Below are positions 25,141 through 31,994 of a stretch of DNA of 40,264 nt, one piece after another. Origin of the DNA: Candidatus Midichloriaceae bacterium (GTDB lineage Bacteria > Pseudomonadota > Alphaproteobacteria > Rickettsiales > Midichloriaceae); NCBI GenBank assembly GCA_029266655.1, contig JAQSWL010000003.1, positions 1 through 40,264 on the forward strand. Direction: 5' to 3'. The notes under the pieces were generated by a model. That model made no database searches. It was not told where the DNA came from and worked only from the letters and a program-made list of their open reading frames with translations. Position 1 is the stretch's first letter. Each line of letters opens with the position of its first letter. The position numbers and the translations under genes are program-made.

Positions 25141-25806
25141 CTATAAAGGCTTGGCTACAGTACCATTCTTCATATTCAAGTGTGTAACTTGCTGTATGAG
25201 AGATTTGCTAAGTTTATGGCTCGCAATTGCTTTTTTATCTACTGAGAATTTAGAAAGCAAAGCCATAGTTTTATCATGCAAATATTCAACCCGAACCTTA
25301 GCAATACCTTTATTTAACATCCCTAAGTCGTTAGCTGCTTTGCGCGATAAGTCAATAATACGATTTTGTTCCTTTTTCACATATGGCCCACGATCATTCA
25401 CCACCACAAGAACTGAGCGTTGATTTTCTAAATTAACTACTCTAACTACAGATGGCATAGGTAAGCTTCTATGGGCAGCAGTATATTCATGCTGATTATA
25501 AACAGAGCCATTAGCTGTTAGTCTTCCATGAAAACCAGGGCCATACCAAGAGGCATTGCCTTCAGCAGAGTAATCAGCACCCAATATCACAGCCGATTGT
25601 TTATTCTTTTTTGGCTCTTCTATAACAATTTCACCCTTAGCCAAATTTTCAAGGTCTAGATCATTTTCGCCTTTGGCATCAAATGCTCTAGCACTTTTAG
25701 CTGTTCTAGATTTGTATTGCCCCTTTATCTCATTATGCTGTGTAGGCGCACAAGAAGCCATTACACACAAAGAAGAAAGCAACAATGTTATTTTTAATAT
25801 TTTCAA
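25141..25806 (-). CDS. rlpA: RlpA-like lytic transglycosylase lipoprotein
   Basis: RlpA is an outer-membrane lipoprotein that cuts naked glycan strands at the septum. The signal is MKILKITLLLSSLCVMASC with lipidated Cys-19. The double-psi beta-barrel spans about residues 80-170 with GNASWYGPGFHGRLTANGSV, VVNDRGPYV and RIIDLSRKAA. No SPOR domain follows; the last 45 residues are basic and unassigned. The stop lies in an AAAGGCTTGGCTA motif that resembles a repeat end. mltB lies 26 bp upstream in the same orientation. Confidence 0.92.
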   Translation of the reverse strand: MKILKITLLLSSLCVMASCAPTQHNEIKGQYKSRTAKSARAFDAKGENDLDLENLAKGEIVIEEPKKNKQSAVILGADYSAEGNASWYGPGFHGRLTANGSVYNQHEYTAAHRSLPMPSVVRVVNLENQRSVLVVVNDRGPYVKKEQNRIIDLSRKAANDLGMLNKGIAKVRVEYLHDKTMALLSKFSVDKKAIASHKLSKSLIQQVTHLNMKNGTVAKPL

Positions 25807-25832
25807 ATAAACCTCATAAATGCTGGGATGAT

Positions 25833-26768
25833 CTAGGAATTCTCAATTTCCTTTGCGATCATCAAAACCCCCAACCCAAAGTAGAGAGAGCGGTTCCATT
25901 TCATTAATATTTCAAAGTTTTTGCCAACTTTGAATGCGCCTATTGTATCATGATCTTTCAGGAAAATCAATCTCTTATGCTCATCCACTTTGCATATCTG
26001 CTCTGAAGCCCCACAACCTGCGGGACGGGCACTAGATTTTATTTTTTCAATACCATGATTATCACCACGCCAACCATTACGGTTTAAATAATTTGCAGCT
26101 GAGGCTAAAGCATCGGGCACAGATTGCCAGATATCGCTTTTACCATCCCGGTCATAATCCACCGCATAACTCAAATAACTAGATGGCATAAACTGAACTT
26201 GCCCCATAGCACCAGCCCATGAGCCTTTAAAGTCATCGTATGTTAAATTTTCATTGCGAGCTATCTGCAATAAATTGATCAATTCTTTTTCAAAAAAGTT
26301 TTTTCTTCTGCCTTCATAAGACAAAGTAGCCAAAGCATCCACAATATTGAAATTGCCCTGTATCGTACCATAGTGACTTTCCATTCCAACTAAAGCTACT
26401 ATAACAGATGCTGGCACACCATATTCAGCTGCTATGGTATCTGCAAGCTCCCTATGCTTGGCATAGAAGGCTTTTCCATCTGCAGCTTTTTGCTGAACGC
26501 CAATAATTTTCAAATACTGAGCAAAGGTAAATTTTTTCTCTGGTTGCTTTCGGTCTAACTCTATCACTCTTGGCTTAAACTGAGCGGATTGAAAAACCTC
26601 GATATCTACACTATTAGCATTTGTGGATAATTTATCTTTCACAAAACAATCTTTCCAACCTTGGAAAGAATCATATACGCAGCTGGCCTGCGCCATAAAA
26701 GAACTTAAACAAAAACTAGTTACCAGAACCAGGTTTTTCAGAGAAGAATTTAAACTTATCTTTTTCAT
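25833..26768 (-). CDS. mltB: membrane-bound or periplasmic lytic murein transglycosylase B (MltB)
   Basis: The enzyme cleaves peptidoglycan glycan strands. A signal peptide ([20 protein letters not shown] with FMAQA at its end) is followed by the SLT_2 catalytic domain: Glu in [20 protein letters not shown], then [31 protein letters not shown] and [14 protein letters not shown]. At about 311 aa it is normal. The start is set at the ATG at 26768, where the signal peptide begins; this places the first 53 nt inside the end of fdxA. The frame is open to 26792, but the extra 8 residues are not needed for the signal. Confidence 0.93.
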   Translation of the reverse strand: MKKISLNSSLKNLVLVTSFCLSSFMAQASCVYDSFQGWKDCFVKDKLSTNANSVDIEVFQSAQFKPRVIELDRKQPEKKFTFAQYLKIIGVQQKAADGKAFYAKHRELADTIAAEYGVPASVIVALVGMESHYGTIQGNFNIVDALATLSYEGRRKNFFEKELINLLQIARNENLTYDDFKGSWAGAMGQVQFMPSSYLSYAVDYDRDGKSDIWQSVPDALASAANYLNRNGWRGDNHGIEKIKSSARPAGCGASEQICKVDEHKRLIFLKDHDTIGAFKVGKNFEILMKWNRSLYFGLGVLMIAKEIENS

Positions 26769-27048
26769 TTTTAGCCTCTTCAGCACCTTCAAGTGGAGCT
26801 TTCTTTTTGGTTATGTTCGGCCACTTAGCCGCCATCTCACGATTGATTTCTTGCCACTTCAGATTATCCTCCTCACCAGAAGAAATAGCTTCTGCTGGGC
26901 ATTCTGGCTCGCACACACCGCAATCAATGCATTCATCAGGGTTGATAACAAGCATGTTCTCGCCTTCATAGAAACAATCTACCGGACAAACTTCAACGCA
27001 ATCCGTGAATTTACATTTAACACAATTTTCTGTAACAACATATGGCAT
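26716..27048 (-). CDS. fdxA: 7Fe ferredoxin FdxA
   Basis: The protein is a seven-iron ferredoxin with one [3Fe-4S] and one [4Fe-4S] cluster. [18 protein letters not shown] and [16 protein letters not shown] hold the ligands, and the 110-aa length with a charged C-terminal extension fits the Rhodobacter FdII type. It is a soluble electron carrier in the cytoplasm. Its 3' end overlaps the start of mltB by 53 nt. Confidence 0.96.
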   Translation of the reverse strand: MPYVVTENCVKCKFTDCVEVCPVDCFYEGENMLVINPDECIDCGVCEPECPAEAISSGEEDNLKWQEINREMAAKWPNITKKKAPLEGAEEAKNEKDKFKFFSEKPGSGN

Positions 27049-27082
27049 TTTTTTATAACCTTTTGCTTGATTTGTAGTTTGA

Positions 27083-27111
27083 TTGAATATATGCTCTGCA
27101 AGCCTTATACT
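27083..27111 (+). promoter_or_regulatory. sigma70 promoter of tRNA-Leu and the downstream operon
   Basis: TTGAAT (27083-27088) and TATACT (27106-27111) are separated by exactly 17 nt. It lies 40 bp before the tRNA and there is no terminator between the tRNA and ribH, so it may also drive ribH to rlmE. Confidence 0.6.
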
Positions 27112-27150
27112 ATTAAGGCGGGATTATTGCAAGTAATTCCTTAAATTGTT

Positions 27151-27235
27151 GCGGATGTGGCGGAATTGGTAGACGCACTAGACTTAGGATCTAGCGCCGC
27201 GAGGCATGGGGGTTCAAGTCCCTTCATCCGCACCA
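27151..27235 (+). tRNA. tRNA-Leu (anticodon TAG)
   Basis: A full type II cloverleaf of 85 nt with encoded CCA. Acceptor arms are GCGGATG and CATCCGC, the anticodon loop CTTAGGA holds TAG inside CTAGA/TCTAG stems, and a long variable arm (CGCCGCGAGGCATGG region) precedes the T arm GGGTTCAAGTCCC. It reads CTA and related Leu codons. The lumazine synthase-like gene begins 24 bp downstream. Confidence 0.97.
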
Positions 27236-27259
27236 CTTTTTAATTTATTTTGGTCGATC

Positions 27260-27712
27260 ATGGCTCATATTCTTATTTTAAGAACCAAACAAAATGATGA
27301 GCTAACTGCAGTTATGGCCCGTGCTATCGTAGATGTATTAAATGCAAATGGTCATACTTATGATGAAATCTTGGTTCCTAGCATCAAAGACTTGCCAATT
27401 AGCTTAAATATGTTAGCTGAATCTTTAAATTATGAGGCCAGCATCTGCGTAAGTTCTATTATTAAAAACGAACATGAAGATACTAAGCTGCATTATCAAG
27501 AAGTGATAAGATGCATTTATGATTACTCAACTTACTTCGGACATTTGGTTGGTCAATGCATTACTTACCACGAAAACTCTATGGTAGAACCTAAGGGTCT
27601 CTCTAATTATGCACGAGAAGTTGGCGCCAACGTTTGCGAACTAATTAAGACTATCCGCGATATTAACAGTATGGACAGCTCAGGGTATGGCGGAAACATC
27701 AAACATAACTAA
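27260..27712 (+). CDS. ribH: lumazine synthase (RibH)-like protein, divergent
   Basis: RibH joins two riboflavin precursors into 6,7-dimethyl-8-ribityllumazine. The overall pattern fits: HILILRTKQNDELTAVMARA as the first strand and helix, VDVLNANGHTYDEILVPSIK, SLNYEASICVSSIIKNEHED, and a C-terminal helix. The place directly before nusB is the classic ribH slot. However the usual active-site segments are changed: the G-A-x-E motif is PSIKDLP and GAVIRGxTxHFDYV is SSIIKNEHEDTKLHYQEV. It may be inactive or have another substrate. The start is the ATG at 27260; a reading from 27206 would run through the tRNA. It overlaps nusB by 26 bp. Confidence 0.72.
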   Translation: MAHILILRTKQNDELTAVMARAIVDVLNANGHTYDEILVPSIKDLPISLNMLAESLNYEASICVSSIIKNEHEDTKLHYQEVIRCIYDYSTYFGHLVGQCITYHENSMVEPKGLSNYAREVGANVCELIKTIRDINSMDSSGYGGNIKHN

Positions 27713-28166
27713 ACGTATTTTTTCTAAAACAATCTTACAAAAGCGCGCAGCTAGAATACTTGCCGTGCAATGTTTGTATTCTATTGTTTCAGATGATACC
27801 GAAAGCAAATCTATAGATGAAAAAGTAAATGACATAATCAATGTCTATAGTAATGAGTTATCGGAATCCAAGTTTTCGAAAGCAGATCAATCCGCTTTGA
27901 TAAAGCTGGTACGCTTCACTTCACAAAACAAATTAGAGTTTGAAAACAAAATTTCAGAGCATTTGGCCAAGAACTGGAAGTTTAACCGCTTGCCAAAAGT
28001 TGTATCTTGCATTTTAACTTGCGCTGTTGCTGAATTATTTTTAGATAAGAATCTTGATCGCGAGATAATTATCAACGATTATCTAGAAATAGCGAAAATT
28101 TTTAATCACGAGGGCGAAGTGGGGTTTATCAATAGCATATTAGATAAAGTCTCTATAGCTAGGTAA
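27687..28166 (+). CDS. nusB: transcription antitermination factor NusB
   Basis: NusB binds boxA RNA with NusE to promote antitermination of rRNA transcription. The 159-aa protein has the family start (ARILAVQCLYSIVSDD), the long helices with NWKFNRLPKVVSCILTCAVA, and the closing INDYLEIAKIFNHEGEVGFI followed by NSILDKV. It overlaps ribH by 26 bp and is followed directly by ccoS. Confidence 0.95.
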   Translation: MAETSNITKRIFSKTILQKRAARILAVQCLYSIVSDDTESKSIDEKVNDIINVYSNELSESKFSKADQSALIKLVRFTSQNKLEFENKISEHLAKNWKFNRLPKVVSCILTCAVAELFLDKNLDREIIINDYLEIAKIFNHEGEVGFINSILDKVSIAR

Positions 28167-28167
28167 A

Positions 28168-28338
28168 ATGGAAATTGCAATTTACCTGATACCTGCGGGA
28201 ATGATCTTTGGCCTTGTGATCCTGCGAGCTTTGATATGGTCGATAAAAAGTGGCCAATACGATGATCTAGAAGGGGCGGCAAACCGCATTTTGTATGACG
28301 ATGAAAGCCACGAAGCAGAAGAGAGGAATGACAAATGA
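28168..28338 (+). CDS. ccoS: cbb3-type cytochrome oxidase assembly protein CcoS
   Basis: A short gene of 56 codons that is easy to miss. One N-terminal transmembrane helix (MEIAIYLIPAGMIFGLVILR) is followed by the family tail GQYDDLEGAANRILYDDE. CcoS helps put heme and copper into the cbb3 oxidase. It starts 1 bp after nusB and its TGA overlaps the ATG of the next gene (ATGA at 28335-28338). The cbb3 subunits themselves are not in the window. Confidence 0.9.
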   Translation: MEIAIYLIPAGMIFGLVILRALIWSIKSGQYDDLEGAANRILYDDESHEAEERNDK

Positions 28339-29234
28339 AAAGCAATAGACTTCTTCGGAAACTCGCTTCTGGTAGCAAAGTGCGAGGAGTCCACGGAGCG
28401 GAAGACCGGAGTGTATTAAATATACATGAGGATCTGAGCACCGGAACGACAACGCAATTGTCAGCAGAAGTAGAGTTTCCGGAAAGGTCTATTAGAATCC
28501 CCAAGATAGGCATTACTTTAGACTATAATACAGATGAAACTTATGCAAAAACTCCTTGGTATGCATTGCGCTCTAACTACATAGAAGCATTTGCATCTGA
28601 AGGCGCACGCATAGAGCTGCTGCATTATGAATATGCTGATATTGAGGCTCTCATATCAGAATTAGATGGCTTAGTAATTACTGGGGGCAACTTTGATGTA
28701 GACCCTAACTTATATGGCAAGACTATAGAGCATCAAAGTGTGAATCCTAATTTAAAACGCACTCGCTTTGAAATGGCAGTTTGCAAAGCTGCGATAACGG
28801 CTAAGCTTCCAATATTAGGAATTTGCGGCGGGGAGCAACTTATAAATGTTGCCATGGGCGGGTCATTAATACAGCATATTCCAAATGAAATTTCAAACTG
28901 CCTGGAGCACGAACAAAAAGCGCCAAAGCATTTACCCACCCACAATATCAAAATAATGACGGGAACTAAATTGCATGCTATAATCGGCAAAAATAATGCG
29001 GACGTTAATTCCACCCACCATCAAGCTGTAAAAGATTTAGGAAAGGGAATAATAGTAAATGCAGTAGCGCCAGATGGTGTGATTGAAGGGATAGAGTCAG
29101 ATGACCCTAACTGGATGTGCATAGGGGTTCAATGGCATCCTGAATATATGTATACGGATAACGATATCGCGCTAATTAAACATTTTGTAAAAACATGTCG
29201 CAACCAGAAAAAATGTCGCAACCAGAAAAACTAA
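28335..29234 (+). CDS. class I glutamine amidotransferase-like gamma-glutamyl hydrolase (peptidase C26, PuuD type)
   Basis: The family hydrolyses gamma-glutamyl amides, such as gamma-glutamyl-GABA. Catalytic Cys is in PILGICGGEQLINVAMGG and the His-Glu pair in GVQWHPEYMY; the first strand reads PKIGITLDYNTDE. After only four native codons (MKSN) a 144-bp palindromic element adds 48 residues to the N-terminus, and the native protein resumes at IRIPKIGITLD. Its ATG overlaps ccoS. The 3' end overlaps rluB and contains an 18-bp tandem duplication. The substrate is not certain; the symbol puuD is not assigned because the gene context is not that of putrescine use. Confidence 0.85.
   Translation: MKSNRLLRKLASGSKVRGVHGAEDRSVLNIHEDLSTGTTTQLSAEVEFPERSIRIPKIGITLDYNTDETYAKTPWYALRSNYIEAFASEGARIELLHYEYADIEALISELDGLVITGGNFDVDPNLYGKTIEHQSVNPNLKRTRFEMAVCKAAITAKLPILGICGGEQLINVAMGGSLIQHIPNEISNCLEHEQKAPKHLPTHNIKIMTGTKLHAIIGKNNADVNSTHHQAVKDLGKGIIVNAVAPDGVIEGIESDDPNWMCIGVQWHPEYMYTDNDIALIKHFVKTCRNQKKCRNQKN
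28347..28490 (+). repeat. 144-bp RPE-like palindromic element, copy 3, at the amidotransferase N-terminus
   Basis: Ends are AGACTTCTTCGGAAACTC and GAGTTTCCGGAAAGGTCT in inverted order, with the shared core GACCGGAGTGTATTAAATAT. It encodes LRKLASGSKVRGVHGAEDRS and then VLNIHEDLSTG in frame with the host gene. It is the copy nearest in sequence to copy 1. Confidence 0.93.
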
Positions 29235-29959
29235 CCAGAATAGCCAAATATATTTCAGAATGTGGATTTGCTTCCAGGCGCAAAGCCGAAGAGCTAGTGC
29301 TTATGGGCAAAGTGCGAGTTAATGGCACGCAGATAAGTAACGTAGCTACTAAAGTAGGAGAATCTGATAAAGTCGAGGTATTTGGCAAACCGCTCAACCG
29401 TCCAAAAGAAATAAAAGTATGGTTATTTCATAAACCAAAGGGCACGCTTACTACCAGCATGGACCCACAAGGCAGGCGCACTATCTACGATGTATTACCA
29501 TCCAGATTTAAAAATATTATTACAGTTGGCAGGTTAGACTTTAATACCGAAGGCCTTTTGATACTCACTAACAATGGGGGCTTTTCCAGAAAACTTGAAT
29601 TACCTTCTTCTGGAATAAATAGAGAATATCGAGTAAGATTGTTAGGAGAACTTTCCAAAGGAGACATATCAAGAATAGAAACTGGCATTACCATTGATGG
29701 AATTCGTTATCAGTCTTGTCAAATCACAGTTGAAGGTGACCACACAGATGCTCGCAAAAACTTTTGGTTACGGATACGACTAACCGAGGGCAAGAACCGA
29801 GAAATACGCAATATATTTGAGCATTTCGGCCTAAGAATAAGCCGGCTGGTTAGGATATCTTTTGGCCCATTTTACCTAGAAGGCATAAAACCAGGTGATG
29901 TAGTAGAAGTGCCAAAAGCGGTTACCGATACTTTAATTAATGAAGTTTTTAAAGTTTGA
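29195..29959 (+). CDS. rluB: 23S rRNA pseudouridine synthase RluB
   Basis: The enzyme makes pseudouridine in 23S rRNA. An N-terminal S4 RNA-binding domain (YISECGFASRRKAEELVLMG, residues 14-65) precedes the catalytic domain with the Asp motif VGRLDFNTEGLLILTNNG and the C-terminal TEGKNREIRNIFEHFGL. The first 18 bp are duplicated in tandem, so the protein may begin MSQPEKMSQPEKLTR from 29195 or MSQPEKLTR from 29213; both starts have the same context. It overlaps the amidotransferase gene, whose C-terminus reads the same duplication in another frame. Confidence 0.94.
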   Translation: MSQPEKMSQPEKLTRIAKYISECGFASRRKAEELVLMGKVRVNGTQISNVATKVGESDKVEVFGKPLNRPKEIKVWLFHKPKGTLTTSMDPQGRRTIYDVLPSRFKNIITVGRLDFNTEGLLILTNNGGFSRKLELPSSGINREYRVRLLGELSKGDISRIETGITIDGIRYQSCQITVEGDHTDARKNFWLRIRLTEGKNREIRNIFEHFGLRISRLVRISFGPFYLEGIKPGDVVEVPKAVTDTLINEVFKV

Positions 29960-29960
29960 G

Positions 29961-31115
29961 ATGAATATACTAGGTATTGAAACAAGCTGCGATGAAACTG
30001 CTATAGCAATTGTAAATGACAAGAAGCAAGTTGTGTCGCACCTATTAGCCTCACAAATAGAAGCTCACTCCAAATATGGTGGAGTTGTTCCAGAGCTAGC
30101 CTCTAGAAATCATTTAGATGCAATTATGCACCTATACCAACAAGCAACTGAAAATTTCAATCCATCAGAATTAGATGGAATTGCTGTTACTGCAGGTCCA
30201 GGGTTAATTGGCGGGCTCTTAGTGGGCGTAATGTTTGCAAAGGGACTTGCGCTTGGATTAAACAAACCCATCATTGCAGTTAACCATTTAGAAGGACATG
30301 CGCTTACAGCACGATTCACTTCCGAGGTAGAATTCCCATATCTTATGCTGCTTGTATCTGGCGGGCATTGCCAAATACTTGAGGTACTTGGGGTTGGCAA
30401 TTACATAATGCTTGGTAAAACCAGGGATGATTCTGTCGGGGAAGCATTTGATAAAGTAGCTAAAATGCTGGGTCTCGGTTACCCCGGTGGGCCAATAATA
30501 GAGAAACTGGCAAAAACCGGCAATGAAAATGCTGTAGATTTCCCTGTGCCAATTTTACGTGATGCTCCATTTGAATTTTCATTCTCTGGGCTTAAGAGCG
30601 CCGTACGCAGACATATAGAGACAGCGCCAGCGCCAACCGAAGATATATGCGCCACTTTTCAAAGAGTAGTAGCAGATATATTATGCGACAGAGTACTGGG
30701 TGCAGCTAAACATTTTGCAAAGAGACATCCAAACTCACGCACAGTTGTTGTAGCAGGCGGCGTTGCTGCTAACCAATATATTTCTGCACGTTTGCAAAAT
30801 ACACTAGCGGAAATAGATTTTAATAAACCCCTCCAGAAACTCGCTTCTGGTAATGGGGTGCAAGGAGCATACGGAACAGAAGACCGGAGTGTATTCAATA
30901 TACATGAGGATCTGAGTACCGGAGCGACGTCGCAACCCACAGCAGAAGTAGAGTTTGCGAAGGGGTTTAATGTTATAGCTCCCCCAATAAAACTCTGCAC
31001 CGACAATGGAATTATGATAGCATGGGCTGGGTTAGAACGCTTTAAACTTGGGTTAGTTGATAATCTTGAATTTGAACCACGCTCACGTTGGCCACTTGAG
31101 CAATTAAAGGGATAA
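29961..31115 (+). CDS. tsaD: tRNA threonylcarbamoyl transferase subunit TsaD
   Basis: TsaD transfers the threonylcarbamoyl group to A37 of ANN-decoding tRNAs. MNILGIETSCDETA opens the protein; the metal ligands are in NHLEGH, and FPYLMLLVSGGHCQI, GDDSVGEAFDKVAKMLGL-like and VVAGGVAANQYISARL follow. A 144-bp palindromic element is inserted before NVIAPPIKLCTDNGIMIAWA, in a loop between conserved segments, giving about 384 aa instead of the usual 335-345. The start is at 29961, 1 bp after the rluB stop, since the longer frame to 29940 is only overlap. The frame is intact and the protein is probably functional. Confidence 0.95.
   Translation: MNILGIETSCDETAIAIVNDKKQVVSHLLASQIEAHSKYGGVVPELASRNHLDAIMHLYQQATENFNPSELDGIAVTAGPGLIGGLLVGVMFAKGLALGLNKPIIAVNHLEGHALTARFTSEVEFPYLMLLVSGGHCQILEVLGVGNYIMLGKTRDDSVGEAFDKVAKMLGLGYPGGPIIEKLAKTGNENAVDFPVPILRDAPFEFSFSGLKSAVRRHIETAPAPTEDICATFQRVVADILCDRVLGAAKHFAKRHPNSRTVVVAGGVAANQYISARLQNTLAEIDFNKPLQKLASGNGVQGAYGTEDRSVFNIHEDLSTGATSQPTAEVEFAKGFNVIAPPIKLCTDNGIMIAWAGLERFKLGLVDNLEFEPRSRWPLEQLKG
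30825..30968 (+). repeat. 144-bp RPE-like palindromic element, copy 4, in tsaD
   Basis: Ends AAACCCCTCCAGAAACTC and GAGTTTGCGAAGGGGTTT are inverted, with the shared core GACCGGAGTGTATT slightly changed. The arms differ from copies 1-3 (AAACCCC instead of AGACCTC) but compensate each other, so the stem is kept. It encodes LQKLASGNGVQGAYGTEDRS and VFNIHEDLSTGATSQ in frame. Confidence 0.92.
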
Positions 31116-31123
31116 TTACCAAA

Positions 31124-31813
31124 ATGACTAAAGTTAACAGGTTCAAAGGATTTAGGAATCAAAAACAACAGGTGAAGACTGGTAGCGGGAGAAAAATGTC
31201 CTCAACCAAATGGCTGCATAGGCATTTAAATGACCCATACGTAGCGCTCGCAAAAGAGCAAGGTTATAGATCACGCGCGGCTTTTAAGCTTAAAGATATA
31301 TTCGAAAAATATACCGACTTTAAAAAAGCAAAAGTGATTGTAGACCTTGGTTGCGCACCTGGCGGATGGTTACAAGTTTTGAAAGAAGTTTGCCCTAGGT
31401 CTGTAATCGTGGGGCTAGATCTCAAAGAGGTAGATGCAGTTGAAGGTGTAGATTTGATTGTTGGCGATTTTTTAGAAGAAGAAATTTATAAGCAGCTCGA
31501 GCAATTAATTGGCGATCAGAAAGTAGAACTACTGCTATCTGATATGGCTTCTAATGCAAGTGGGGATAAAGAGATTGACCACTTCCGAAATGTAGAATTA
31601 ATAGAAATGGCGCTAGAATTTGCCAATAATCACTTAGCAATTGGTGGAAACTTTGTTGCTAAATTCTTGCGCGGAAAAGAGGAAGAACAGCTGCGCAACA
31701 AGCTCAAACAATCATTTAAAACTTTAAAGCTATTTAAGCCTAAAACAAGCTATACAGATTCATCTGAGGTGTTTCTTATAGCACTTAATTTTAAGGGGCA
31801 TATGCTCCGTTAA
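31124..31813 (+). CDS. rlmE: 23S rRNA 2'-O-ribose methyltransferase RlmE (FtsJ)
   Basis: RlmE methylates U2552 of 23S rRNA. The SAM-binding motif is VDLGCAPGGWLQVLKEV; the KDKE tetrad is represented by K in YRSRAAFKLKDI, D in LLLSDMASNASG, K in VAKFLRG and E in SSEVFLIAL. At 229 aa it is normal. It starts 8 bp after tsaD and its stop directly abuts palindromic element C, which probably ends the transcript. Confidence 0.95.
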   Translation: MTKVNRFKGFRNQKQQVKTGSGRKMSSTKWLHRHLNDPYVALAKEQGYRSRAAFKLKDIFEKYTDFKKAKVIVDLGCAPGGWLQVLKEVCPRSVIVGLDLKEVDAVEGVDLIVGDFLEEEIYKQLEQLIGDQKVELLLSDMASNASGDKEIDHFRNVELIEMALEFANNHLAIGGNFVAKFLRGKEEEQLRNKLKQSFKTLKLFKPKTSYTDSSEVFLIALNFKGHMLR

Positions 31814-31982
31814 TTTATAGCTAAACCAATATAAAATGACCATGCTAATGCTGCGCCTTTTCAATAAATTTTCACCTATTTTGCCTTTGAAATATGTCTA
31901 TATTCCATGCGTAAAATAGGCAAAAAATTTATGAGAAAATTCTTGATTTTCATAGCCATTTTATACCGGTTTAGCTATAAAA
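31814..31982. repeat. palindromic element family C (about 169 bp)
   Basis: Left end TTTATAGCTAAACCAATATA and right end TATACCGGTTTAGCTATAAA are inverted with two mismatches over about 27 bp. Inside, CCTATTTTGCCT and AAAATAGGCAAAA can pair as a second hairpin. It starts immediately after the rlmE stop and ends 13 bp before the stop of the convergent gene, so it may work as a bidirectional terminator. It shares TATAGCTAA with family B. Confidence 0.8.
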
Positions 31983-31994
31983 ATTGATTCTTCC

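Noticed and set aside
27206-27259. Longer start for the ribH-like gene
   Set aside because: It would run through the 3' half of tRNA-Leu; the ATG at 27260 fits the family start.
28106-28513. 135-aa open frame opposite nusB, ccoS and the amidotransferase
   Set aside because: It is the antisense reading of the palindromic element extended into neighbouring genes; similar shadows occur at 6138-6419 and 30659-31168. The openness is reported as a property of the element, not as a gene.
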